A stretch of DNA of 64,000 bases, from the NCBI GenBank assembly GCA_020852835.1, contig JADZAC010000036.1, positions 22,948 through 86,947 of the forward strand. The letters run 5' to 3'. The notes under the pieces are model-generated. The model had not been told where the DNA came from and did not search any database. It saw nothing but the letters and a program-made list of their open reading frames with translations. Made by a program: the position numbers and the translations under genes. This document shows, piece after piece, positions 1 through 7,562 of the stretch (positions within the stretch are counted from its first letter, which is position 1; every line of letters starts with the position of its first letter). This stretch comes from Flavobacteriales bacterium. GTDB lineage: Bacteria; Bacteroidota; Bacteroidia; Flavobacteriales_F; PHOS-HE28.

Positions 1-542
1 ATCGGCAGGGATATGCTGTTGACGATGTGCAGCATGGCCACCGTGACCCAAGTGCCGATGTAGAACCAGATGGCCACGTACAGGTGGCGCTCGCGCCGCT
101 TGAGGATGGTGCCGAACATGTTGATGCCGAACACGATCCACACAAAGGCGATGGCGATGTCGATGGGCCACTCCAGCTCGGCGTACTCCTTGCCCTGCGT
201 CATGCCCAGTGGCAGGGTGATGGCGGCGGCGACGATGATCAGTTGCCAACCCCAGAAGTGGATGTTGCTCAGCGCGTCGCTGAACATCCGCGTCTTCAGC
301 AGGCGCTGCAGGCTGTAGTAGGCCCCGGCGAAGATGGCGTTGCCCACAAAGGCGAAGATCACTGCGTTGGTGTGCAACGGCCGGATCCGGCCGAAGCTGA
401 AATACTTGGCCAGGTTCAGCGCGGGGTCCACCAGTTGCAGGGCGGCGATCAGCCCCACAAGCATGCCCACCACCCCCCAGAGGATGGTGATGAACACGAA
501 GTTCTTTACGATGCGGTTGTCGTACTGGAAACGCTCGATCAT
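1..542 (-). CDS. ccoN: cbb3-type cytochrome c oxidase subunit I (CcoN), N-terminal part
   Basis: Catalytic heme-copper subunit of the high-affinity cbb3 oxidase in the inner membrane. The gene runs off the left edge, so only about 180 residues are visible and no ORF-track entry exists. It begins MIERFQYDNRIVKNFV, with a first membrane segment (ITILWGVVGMLVGLIAAL), then FGRIRPLHTNAVIFAFVGN, which contains the conserved RPLHTN heme-ligand histidine of CcoN, then at least three more hydrophobic segments. It starts 3 bases after the ccoS stop, so it is co-transcribed with ccoS and lies downstream of ccoI. In Bacteroidota CcoN is often fused to CcoO; that cannot be checked here. The identification is confident. 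Confidence 0.93.
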   Translation of the reverse strand, partial: MIERFQYDNRIVKNFVFITILWGVVGMLVGLIAALQLVDPALNLAKYFSFGRIRPLHTNAVIFAFVGNAIFAGAYYSLQRLLKTRMFSDALSNIHFWGWQLIIVAAAITLPLGMTQGKEYAELEWPIDIAIAFVWIVFGINMFGTILKRRERHLYVAIWFYIGTWVTVAMLHIVNSISLP

Positions 543-545
543 GGA

Positions 546-746
546 TCAGGTTGGTTCGTTGGCGATCGGGTGGGTGATTGGCACGTGGGCAGGGCCCGCT
601 GCCGGGGCCGGATCATCCAGCAGGATGCGCACGGCGGGCGAACGGTCGTCGTCATATTGCCCCTTGCGCACCGAACGGATGAAGGCCAGCAGGAAGATCC
701 CGGCCATCAGGGTGCTGATCGTGAGCAGGAGGAAAATGACGCTCAT
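546..746 (-). CDS. ccoS: cbb3-type cytochrome oxidase assembly protein CcoS
   Basis: Small single-span membrane protein needed for cofactor insertion into the cbb3 oxidase. At 66 residues it has the usual CcoS size and pattern: an N-terminal hydrophobic segment (MSVIFLLLTISTLMAGIFLLAFI) followed by a short charged stretch SVRKGQYDDD, the CcoS hallmark of a G(Q/E)(Y/F)DD sequence after the membrane span. The tail is proline and alanine rich and not diagnostic. It lies between ccoI and ccoN in the same direction, the typical operon order, and a palindromic operator candidate lies about 70 bases upstream. Confidence 0.9.
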   Translation of the reverse strand: MSVIFLLLTISTLMAGIFLLAFIRSVRKGQYDDDRSPAVRILLDDPAPAAGPAHVPITHPIANEPT

Positions 747-781
747 CTGACAATTGAAGCAGGCAGCGAAAATGAACTGAC

Positions 782-789
782 CAATGTTA
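782..789 (-). promoter_or_regulatory. Candidate -7 element for ccoS-ccoN
   Basis: On the minus strand this reads TAACATTG, one mismatch from the Bacteroidota TAnnTTTG -7 element. It lies about 35 bases upstream of the ccoS start and downstream of the palindrome at 817-834, a workable operator-promoter geometry. Inference only. Confidence 0.4.
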
Positions 790-816
790 CCTCATGTTGA
801 TGGTAGTTATGGAAAT

Positions 817-834
817 AACTGACATTTGTCAGTT
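817..834. promoter_or_regulatory. Perfect 8-2-8 palindrome, candidate CRP/FNR-type operator
   Basis: The sequence AACTGACATTTGTCAGTT is a perfect inverted repeat with 8-base arms and a 2-base centre. It lies in the ccoI-ccoS gap upstream of ccoS-ccoN. Its size and symmetry fit a CRP/FNR-family dimer site, and cbb3 operons are commonly oxygen-regulated. The regulator is not in the window. Confidence 0.5.
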
Positions 835-872
835 GAAATGGCCTTGCTTTGGCAGGTCGCACCGCAGCAGCC

Positions 873-3281
873 TTAACCCAGGGTGCGCCGGGCGGCCCAC
901 CAGGTCGAGAGGGTAACGAAGCCCACCACGCTCACGCTGCTCAGGGGCATGAGGATGGCCGCGATCAGCGGGGTCATGTGGCCGGCCACGGCCAGGGCCA
1001 CGCCGGTGATGTTGTAGCACAGCGAAATGGCCAGGCTGGCGATAACGATGCGATGGGCCTTGCGGGAAAGCGCCAAAAAGCCCGGCAGGCGGTGCAGGGC
1101 GGCGGCATCCATGATGGCATCGCTGGAGGGGGTGAGGGCGGCGCTGGTCTCGGTGACCGTTACGCCCACATCTGCTTGGGCCAACGCCCCGGCATCGTTC
1201 AGGCCGTCGCCCACCATCAGCACCCGGGCGCCCTGTTGCTGCTGCTGGCGCACAGCTTCCTGCTTGTCCAGGGGTGAGCATCCCGTACGGATGGTTTCGG
1301 CGGCAAACAGCCCGGCCAGTTCGGGGTCCACTTGCACATCCCCGGTGAGCAGGCCGGTGCGGTAGTAGCCTTGCAGGGCCTGTACCGCACGGGCGATCCC
1401 GCTGCGGGGCTGCTTGCGGATGCTGAAGTAGCCGCGGGGTGCGCCATTGATGGCCAGGTGCACCTGGGCTTCACCCTTGCTGCGGGGCCGGTCCACCGCG
1501 CGGCAAAAGGCGGCCGAGCCCACCCGCACCGTGGTGCGGTCCACGGTGGCGAGGATGCCCTGGCCCGCGTGTTCATGCGCCCCGTATACCCGGCATGCCG
1601 GATCGGCGGCCTGCTTGAGCTCCTGGGCCAGCACGCTGCTCAGCGGGTGGGTGCTGTTGCGCGCCACCGCATGGGCCAACGCTTGCTCGCGGATGTCCAA
1701 GGGCGTGCCTACCCACTGCACCCGGTGGGCTTCACGCGCGGTGAGCGTGCCGGTTTTGTCGAACACCACGGTGCTGATCTGCGCCATGCGCTCCACCACC
1801 TCCGTGCTGCGCAGGAACAGCCCGCGCCGGCCCATCAGCCGCACGGTGTGGCCGTAGGCAAAGGGCATGCTCAGCGCCAGGGCGCACGGGCAGGCCACAA
1901 TGAGCACTGCTGTCACCACCGGCCACACCTGGGCCGGGTCGCGGCCCCACCAATACAATCCGGCCCCAACGGAGATCAGCAGTACGGCCAAGGTGAAACG
2001 CCGCGCCAACGCATCGATCAGCCGCGGCATGGCGGGGCGGCCATGCGCGGTTTCCTGCTCGGCCCACAGCTGCTTCAAGCGGCTGTCGGCAAAGGTGCGC
2101 AGCACCTCCAGTTCAATGGCGGCACCGCGCTGGCGGCCCCCGGCCTTGATCGTGCCGCCCACGGCTTTGCGCACCGGCAACGGCTCCCCGGTGATGAAGC
2201 TGTTGTCGATGTGGGCGGTGCCTTCCCGCAGGATGGCATCCACCGGCACCAGCTCTTGGTCGCGCACCAAAATGCGGTCGCCCGGCTGCAGGGCGGCCAC
2301 CTTCACCGCTTCTTCGCCCTGGTCCGTGCGCCGCAGCACCACCAAGGGCAGAAAGTCCTCCAGGGCCCGGTCGAAACGCAAGGCGCGGTAGGTGTAGGCC
2401 TGGTACCAGCGGCCGATCAGCAGGAAGAAGAGCAGCCCGGCGAGGGAATCAAAATAGCCGGGGCCGGTACCGCTGAGCACGTCGTACAGGCTGCGGGTCC
2501 ACAGTGCCACGATGCCCAAGGCGATAGGCTGGTCGATGTTGGCCGTACGGCTGCGGATGCCCGCCCAGGCGCTGCGGAAGAAATCGGTGCTCAGAAAGAA
2601 GACCACCGGGATGGAGAACAGCACGGTGAGCCATTGGAAACCGGTTTTCAGGCCGGCCTCGCCATCGGCACCCAGGTATTCCGGGATGGCGAACAGCATG
2701 GTGTTGCCGAAGATGAATCCCGCCACCCCCACGCGGATCAGCAGCAGGTGCGGCAGCTCGCGGCGCTTGCCCCCACCGCCGGTGACCTGGGGGCCATATC
2801 CGATGCGCCGCAGCAATTGCACCAATTGCGGCAGGGAAAGCGTTCCCTCGCGGAAGGTGACCGTGAGCTCCTTGTCGCTGAAGGATACGCGCGAGCGGAT
2901 GATGTCCGGGTTTATCCGGCTGAGGTTCTCCAACAGCCAAATGCATGAGCTGCAGTGCATCTGCGGCACATGCAAGCGCACCCGTGTGATGCCCTCCTCG
3001 CTGAACTCCACCAGTTTGGAGCGCACCTCTTCGAGGGCGAACAGCTCGGCGCGCTGCTCGTCCACGCTCGCGGCCTGTTTCACTCCGGGTTGCCGCTCCA
3101 GCTCGTAGTAGTTGCACAAGCCCGCCTCATTCAGCAGGTCGAACACCACCGTGCATCCCTGGCAACAGAAATCTTTGCCTTGGTGCACGCGGTGCTCCCC
3201 GCCGCAGGGGTCGCCGCAGTGGTAGCAGGTGGAGGTATCGGCAGGAGACTGGCTGGCCACGGGTGCAAAGAGCGGGAACAA
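873..3281 (-). CDS. ccoI: Copper-translocating P1B-type ATPase of the cbb3 cluster (CcoI/FixI)
   Basis: Pumps copper across the inner membrane for assembly of the cbb3 oxidase. The 802-residue protein has a cysteine-rich N-terminus (CYHCGDPC, then FCCQGC), a heavy-metal-binding domain with MHCSSC near residue 109, membrane segments, the copper-channel CPC motif (VACPCALAL), the phosphorylation motif DKTGTLT and the hinge motif GDGLNDAG. This fits the CcoI/FixI subgroup. It is followed by ccoS and ccoN. The track start is a TTG codon at 3281; a GTG at 3260, just before SQSPADTSTCYHC, is an equally plausible start and removes only a few residues. Confidence 0.93.
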   Translation of the reverse strand: MFPLFAPVASQSPADTSTCYHCGDPCGGEHRVHQGKDFCCQGCTVVFDLLNEAGLCNYYELERQPGVKQAASVDEQRAELFALEEVRSKLVEFSEEGITRVRLHVPQMHCSSCIWLLENLSRINPDIIRSRVSFSDKELTVTFREGTLSLPQLVQLLRRIGYGPQVTGGGGKRRELPHLLLIRVGVAGFIFGNTMLFAIPEYLGADGEAGLKTGFQWLTVLFSIPVVFFLSTDFFRSAWAGIRSRTANIDQPIALGIVALWTRSLYDVLSGTGPGYFDSLAGLLFFLLIGRWYQAYTYRALRFDRALEDFLPLVVLRRTDQGEEAVKVAALQPGDRILVRDQELVPVDAILREGTAHIDNSFITGEPLPVRKAVGGTIKAGGRQRGAAIELEVLRTFADSRLKQLWAEQETAHGRPAMPRLIDALARRFTLAVLLISVGAGLYWWGRDPAQVWPVVTAVLIVACPCALALSMPFAYGHTVRLMGRRGLFLRSTEVVERMAQISTVVFDKTGTLTAREAHRVQWVGTPLDIREQALAHAVARNSTHPLSSVLAQELKQAADPACRVYGAHEHAGQGILATVDRTTVRVGSAAFCRAVDRPRSKGEAQVHLAINGAPRGYFSIRKQPRSGIARAVQALQGYYRTGLLTGDVQVDPELAGLFAAETIRTGCSPLDKQEAVRQQQQQGARVLMVGDGLNDAGALAQADVGVTVTETSAALTPSSDAIMDAAALHRLPGFLALSRKAHRIVIASLAISLCYNITGVALAVAGHMTPLIAAILMPLSSVSVVGFVTLSTWWAARRTLG

Positions 3282-3328
3282 TGCGTGACAGGTGCCTGAC
3301 GGAAATCAGCTGTACGGCCCGGCTGCGG

Positions 3329-3859
3329 TCAGTAGTACGGTGCGCAGAACAGGTACACCAGCACGCCGGTGATGCTCACGTAGAGCCAGAGCGGAAGGGT
3401 CCAGCGGGCCATGCGCCGGTGCTGATCGAAGCGCTTGCCCAAGGCGTGCACCAGGGTGATCAGCACCATGGGCACCAGCACCACGGAGAGCAGGATGTGC
3501 GAAATGAGCACCGGGAAGTAGAGCCACCCCAGCGTGCCGCCGTACTGCACCGAGGGAAAACTGCTGTGCTGCACCACGTAGCTGATCAGGAAAAGCACGC
3601 TGATGCCCACGGCCGCCACCATCATCCGGCGGTGCAGGTCCACGCGCTTGCGCCTGATGGCCGCCCACGCGCCCAGCAGCATCACCACGGCACAGGCGTT
3701 GAGCGTGGCGTTCACCTTGGGCAGGGTTGCCGGCGCCAGGCCGGTAACCTGGATGAATTGGGGGCCCAGGTACGTCAGGGACACCACGCCGAGCAGCGCA
3801 AGGCTGGCCGTCCATGCCAACGTGGTGCCCAAGCGGCCGCTGAAGATGGTCATGGTCAA
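3329..3859 (-). CDS. DUF420 family membrane protein
   Basis: Integral membrane protein of 176 residues with about five hydrophobic segments and the DUF420 pattern: histidines in RVDLHRRMM, VVQHSSF, LISHILLS and DQHRRMARWTLPLW. DUF420 genes (CtaM/YozB-like) sit beside SCO and heme-copper oxidase genes and are thought to help assemble the oxidase. Here the start overlaps the SCO stop by 4 bases and ccoI follows after a short gap. The exact role is inferred from context. Confidence 0.85.
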   Translation of the reverse strand: MTMTIFSGRLGTTLAWTASLALLGVVSLTYLGPQFIQVTGLAPATLPKVNATLNACAVVMLLGAWAAIRRKRVDLHRRMMVAAVGISVLFLISYVVQHSSFPSVQYGGTLGWLYFPVLISHILLSVVLVPMVLITLVHALGKRFDQHRRMARWTLPLWLYVSITGVLVYLFCAPYY

Positions 3860-4554
3860 TGGGCTCCCGCCCCGCGTGCCCGTTCGTTCTCCTCGTAGAG
3901 CAGCATTTTCAGGTCGGTCACCAGGTCGCGCATGGCATCGGTGCTGGTGCCGTCGTACATGCCGCGGATGTGGCGCTGCTTGTCCACCAGTACAAACTGG
4001 GGGGAGTGCACGAACAGCTCGGCCGAGGCGCTATCGGTGCCGGCGCTCAGCAGGTAGCCCAAGTTTCCTTGGCGGTAGATGTCGGCGGCGTTGCCCGTGA
4101 GGAATTTCCAGCGCGCTGGATCGGCCTGCAGCCGTTTGGCATAGGCCTTCAGTACCTGGGGCGTATCGTGCCCGGGGTCCACCGTGTGGCTCAGGAACAG
4201 CACGTCCTTGTACTGCGGCCCGTCCAGTTCCAGTTGCAGCTGCTGCATTTGCACGCTCATTTTCGGGCAGATGCTGGTGCAGCGGGTGAAGATGAAGTCG
4301 GCGATCAGCACCTTGCCTTCGGCGTCCTGGTCGCTGAAGGGTTGCCCGTTCTCGTCGATGAACCGGAAAGGAGGCACAGTGAAGTACGCTGTGTCGCCGG
4401 GGGCGTTCACCTCGTGGCGGCCCAAGTAAGGAAGGTTGGTATAGTGGCTCTTGCCGCCCCGGCCCAAGAGGATGGCACCGGGCACCAGCACCAGCAGGAT
4501 GATCAACAGGATGATCTTCCTGGGCTTGCTGGCCACGGCCGGTTCGCGGTTCAC
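3856..4554 (-). CDS. SCO1/SenC family copper chaperone
   Basis: Membrane-anchored thioredoxin-fold protein that delivers copper to the CuA centre of cytochrome c oxidase. The 232-residue sequence has an N-terminal anchor (KIILLIILLVLVPGAILLG), the metal-binding CxxxC as CTSICPKM, and the third ligand histidine in a VDPGHDTP context (usual form VDPxxDTP). It overlaps DUF420 and the subunit IV gene by 4 bases on each side, so the cluster is translationally coupled. Confidence 0.9.
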   Translation of the reverse strand: MNREPAVASKPRKIILLIILLVLVPGAILLGRGGKSHYTNLPYLGRHEVNAPGDTAYFTVPPFRFIDENGQPFSDQDAEGKVLIADFIFTRCTSICPKMSVQMQQLQLELDGPQYKDVLFLSHTVDPGHDTPQVLKAYAKRLQADPARWKFLTGNAADIYRQGNLGYLLSAGTDSASAELFVHSPQFVLVDKQRHIRGMYDGTSTDAMRDLVTDLKMLLYEENERARGAGAH

Positions 4555-4919
4555 AGGAATAACTTCAGGACGTTGTGCACGTACGTCGCTTCCCAGATCA
4601 GGATGAAAACGGCATACATCAGGAACAGCCCGTAAGGTATCAGGATCAGCCCGCGGATGTTGCGCCGCTCATCGCCCAGGTGCATGAAGGTCATCACGAT
4701 GTAGGATGCCTTCACCAAGGTGAGCATGATGAAGACCCACTTCACCCAGTGCCAGGCGTTGGGGAAGAGGTTGGTCCAGAACACCCCCAGCAGCACCTCC
4801 ACGGTGGTGACCACCGAGAGCAGGATGGTGACGAAGTAGATCTTCTTGCGGATGGCACGGCCCTGCTCCTCGCTGTGGCCTGCCCCAAGGCTGTATTCAA
4901 TGATGTCGTCGCGTTCCAT
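4551..4919 (-). CDS. Cytochrome c oxidase subunit IV family protein
   Basis: Small membrane subunit (122 residues) of an aa3/caa3-type oxidase. It has three hydrophobic segments (FVTILLSVVTTVEVLLGVF, WVFIMLTLVKASYIVMTF, GLILIPYGLFLMYAVFILI) and the conserved FMHLGDERR that follows the second span in this family. The ORF track starts 38 codons earlier inside a translated GC-rich leader; the ATG at 4919 (MERDDIIEYSLG) fits the family length. It lies between the subunit III and SCO genes. Confidence 0.87.
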   Translation of the reverse strand: MERDDIIEYSLGAGHSEEQGRAIRKKIYFVTILLSVVTTVEVLLGVFWTNLFPNAWHWVKWVFIMLTLVKASYIVMTFMHLGDERRNIRGLILIPYGLFLMYAVFILIWEATYVHNVLKLFL

Positions 4920-4983
4920 TGCTGTGCGCCGTAGCCCGGCGGTGGCGGTTAGGAGTTCCTCGGTGGAAGTTGGGCGGTTGGGA

Positions 4984-5832
4984 TCAGACCAGGTAGAAGA
5001 AGGTGAACACGAACACCCACACCAGGTCCACAAAGTGCCAGTACAGGCCGGCCTTCTCCACCATTTCGTAATGGCCGCGGCGGTGGAACACGCCTTTTAC
5101 GGCTTGGGCCAGCACCACCAGGTTGAGGATCACCCCGGTGGTGACGTGGAAGCCGTGGAAGCCGGTAATGAAGAAGAAGAAGTTGGCGTACGCGGGCGGG
5201 CCGTACTCGTTCTCGGTCATGTTCGCCCCGCTGGTCACATGCACCGCATTTTGGTACAGCTTGTAGGCTTCGGGGCCGCTGACCACCTCGGAAGAGCGCG
5301 GGCTGCCGATGGACATGGCAAAGGTGGCCGGGTCCATGGCCTCCCCGTGGTGCGGGTTGTCCGCCAGGTAGGCCGTGCGCCCGTCGGCCAAGCTTACCCG
5401 GGCGTGGCTGCCGTGGATGAAGTGCGACCATTCGAAAGCCTGGGAGCCCAGGAAGAAAAGGCCGCCCAGCACCGTGAGGAAAAGCCACTTCACCACGCCC
5501 TTCTTGTCCATGCGGTGGCCGGCCTCCACGGCCAACACCATGGTCACCGAGCTGATGATCAGGATGAAGGTCATCAAGGCCACGTACATCAATGGATAGC
5601 TGCCGTGCAGCCCCGGGAAGGAGTTGAACACCTCCTCGCCCACGGGCCAGCTCATGCCGGGCCCCAGCGAGTGCCGGGCAAAGCCGTAGGCGCAGAGCAG
5701 GCCGGTGAAGGTGAGGGCGTCGGAGACCAGGAAGAACCAGATCATCAACTTCCCGTAGCTCATGCTGAACGGGGAACGCACGCCGCCCCACAGGGCAGCA
5801 CCGCTAAGGTTTTTGGAGGCTTCGCCGGACAT
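4984..5832 (-). CDS. Heme-copper oxidase subunit III
   Basis: Subunit III of a cytochrome c oxidase, 282 residues. It carries the family's early segment KLMIWFFLVSDALTFTGLLC, the GSQAFEWSHFI motif, the late FFFFITGFHGFHVTTGVILN region with the conserved GFHGxHV, and the C-terminal YWHFVDLVWVFVFTFFYLV. An internal hydrophilic insert (about residues 140-190) is longer than in minimal members. It is the second of two adjacent subunit III genes. Subunits I and II of this oxidase are not in the window. Confidence 0.92.
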   Translation of the reverse strand: MSGEASKNLSGAALWGGVRSPFSMSYGKLMIWFFLVSDALTFTGLLCAYGFARHSLGPGMSWPVGEEVFNSFPGLHGSYPLMYVALMTFILIISSVTMVLAVEAGHRMDKKGVVKWLFLTVLGGLFFLGSQAFEWSHFIHGSHARVSLADGRTAYLADNPHHGEAMDPATFAMSIGSPRSSEVVSGPEAYKLYQNAVHVTSGANMTENEYGPPAYANFFFFITGFHGFHVTTGVILNLVVLAQAVKGVFHRRGHYEMVEKAGLYWHFVDLVWVFVFTFFYLV

Positions 5833-5856
5833 GGGTCGGTTTTCGTGTGGGCAATG

Positions 5857-6582
5857 TTAATGCACGTAGACCAAGAACAAAAGCAGGTACACCCAAAGAC
5901 CGGCCAAAAAGTGCCAGTACCAGGTGCCCGCCCACAGTCCTTGGTGGGAGGCTTGGCCGTATCGGCCCAAGGAGGCTTTCACCGACATCACCACCAGCGC
6001 GATCAGGCCGCCGATGACGTGGGCGAAGTGTGCGTAGGTGATGACGTAGAAATAGGAACTGGAGGTGTTGAGCGACTCCTCCATTTCCGCGTTCAGCGGG
6101 TGCTCGAAGGCGGCATCTTCGGGCAGAAAGAACTGCTCGCCGTTCTTCACCAAGGTGATGCCCCGGCGCTCGATGGTGTACTCCGTGCCGTACTCGCCGT
6201 GCAGGCTTTTCAGGCGTGAAACCAGGGCATAACCGTCGTGCAGCAGCTCATTCCAGCCCTTGAACTGGCTGAAGGCGAAGCAGGCGCCCAGCGCCAAGGT
6301 GGCCAGCACCCAAGGTGCCACCGTGCGCTTGTTGTTGCGGCGGGCGCTGCTGAGGGCCATGTGCATGGTGGCGCTGCTGGCGGCGATGAAGGCCGTGCTC
6401 CACCAGAAAGGCGCGGGCAACCGGAAATGCACCCAATAGTTCGCCCCGCCCATGCTCACCAGGTAGGCACTGGTAAGCCCGGCGAAGAACATGATCACGG
6501 AGAAAAAGAAGAAGTACGCGATGTTCTTCTTCGCCTTGTTCTTGCGGGCCTCCAGGTCGGGTCCCTGCTCTTGCTCGGTCAT
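5857..6582 (-). CDS. Heme-copper oxidase subunit III (second copy)
   Basis: A second subunit III-like protein of 241 residues with a lysine-rich N-terminus, the segment NIAYFFFFSVIMFFAGLTSAYLV, the SQFKGWNELLHDG region, YFYVITYAHFAHVIGGLIALV and the C-terminal YWHFLAGLWVYLLLFLVYVH. The YWHFxxxxW ending matches the family. Tandem subunit III genes after heme O synthase are a recurring Bacteroidota arrangement. Its start overlaps the ctaB stop by 4 bases. Confidence 0.9.
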   Translation of the reverse strand: MTEQEQGPDLEARKNKAKKNIAYFFFFSVIMFFAGLTSAYLVSMGGANYWVHFRLPAPFWWSTAFIAASSATMHMALSSARRNNKRTVAPWVLATLALGACFAFSQFKGWNELLHDGYALVSRLKSLHGEYGTEYTIERRGITLVKNGEQFFLPEDAAFEHPLNAEMEESLNTSSSYFYVITYAHFAHVIGGLIALVVMSVKASLGRYGQASHQGLWAGTWYWHFLAGLWVYLLLFLVYVH

Positions 6583-7475
6583 AGCTTGTCCAATACATAG
6601 GCCAGTTGCACCACCGGCAGGTAGAGAAAGCTGGCGAACATCAGGCGCCGCGCGTCCGTTTTGTCCAACGAACGCATCAGGCGCAGGGCGTGCAGCAGCA
6701 TGTACAGGCCCAGCAGTACCGCCACCAGCGCGGACCAGGGACCGGTGAGGCCGAAGACCCAGGGAAGCAGGCCGGCCAGCAGGGCAAAGAAGGTGTAGAG
6801 GGCGATGAGGAAGCCGCTGAAATGGTCACGCCCGCCGCGGGAAGGCAGCAGGTGGTAACCGGCCTTGGCGTAGTCGTCATGAAGCACCCAGGAGATGCTC
6901 CAGAAATGGGGGAATTGCCACATGAACTGCATGGCGAAGAGCAGGCCCGCCCCCAGGCTGAAGGTGCCCGTGGCGGCCACATAGCCGAGCATGGGGGGGA
7001 AGGCCCCCGGGAAGGCCCCCACGAACACGGCCCAGGAGCTCAGGCGCTTCATGGGGGTGTAGAGCGCCACGTACATGAACAGGGAAAGCAGGCCCAGGAT
7101 GCCCGTGAGGGGCCCGAAGGTGCTCCACAACAGCAGGGTACCTGCGGCGCCGGCCACGGCGGCAATGGCTATGGCCTCGGCCACGCCCATGCTGCCGCGC
7201 ACCAAGGGGCGCTGGCTGGTGCGGGCCATGCGCCCGTCCTGCTCCACTTCGATCACTTGGTTCAGGGCGTCCGAGGCCCCGGTCACCAACAAACCGCCCA
7301 AGGCCAGCAGCAGGGCTTCGGCCATGCTGAAGCTGCCGGCAGGCACGGCAATGGCGTAGCCCAGCACGGCGCTCACCACCACCAGCGAGGCCAAGCGCAG
7401 CTTGAAGAGCGTGGCCACGTCCTTGAGTTTGGCCACCACGCCCGTGCGTGCGGCGTATGCTTCCCGCGTTTCCAT
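6579..7475 (-). CDS. ctaB: Heme O synthase (protoheme IX farnesyltransferase)
   Basis: Polytopic UbiA-family prenyltransferase that adds a farnesyl group to protoheme IX, the first step toward heme O/A. It shows the first aspartate-region loop as SDALNQVIEVEQDGRM, followed by ARTSQRPLVRG, the characteristic loop of this enzyme; the canonical N of the ND pair is replaced by S. About eight or nine hydrophobic segments follow. The ORF track starts 22 codons upstream; the ATG at 7475 (METREAYAART) is preferred because a TACTTTCG promoter element lies only 9 bases upstream. Confidence 0.93.
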   Translation of the reverse strand: METREAYAARTGVVAKLKDVATLFKLRLASLVVVSAVLGYAIAVPAGSFSMAEALLLALGGLLVTGASDALNQVIEVEQDGRMARTSQRPLVRGSMGVAEAIAIAAVAGAAGTLLLWSTFGPLTGILGLLSLFMYVALYTPMKRLSSWAVFVGAFPGAFPPMLGYVAATGTFSLGAGLLFAMQFMWQFPHFWSISWVLHDDYAKAGYHLLPSRGGRDHFSGFLIALYTFFALLAGLLPWVFGLTGPWSALVAVLLGLYMLLHALRLMRSLDKTDARRLMFASFLYLPVVQLAYVLDKL

Positions 7476-7484
7476 TTGCGGCGG

Positions 7485-7492
7485 CGAAAGTA
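7485..7492 (-). promoter_or_regulatory. -7 promoter element for ctaB cluster
   Basis: Minus-strand TACTTTCG lies 9 bases upstream of the chosen ctaB start and supports that start over the longer ORF. Confidence 0.5.
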
Positions 7493-7515
7493 AGCCATGG
7501 GTGCCAGCCCGCAGC

Positions 7516-7556
7516 CCGCAGCCCAACGCCTTGTGCGGCAAGGCGTTGGGCTGCGG
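7516..7556. terminator. Strong hairpin between the wzi-like gene and ctaB
   Basis: An 18-base perfect inverted repeat (CCGCAGCCCAACGCCTTG and its complement) is separated by a 5-base loop. It directly follows the stop of the upstream minus-strand gene and precedes the ctaB promoter, so it may separate the polysaccharide and oxidase units. No T-run follows on either strand, so classical intrinsic termination is uncertain. Confidence 0.5.
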
Positions 7557-7562
7557 CCCCGC

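Noticed and set aside
1332-2948. 538-codon plus-strand ORF opposite ccoI
   Set aside because: Compositionally biased shadow of the ATPase gene.
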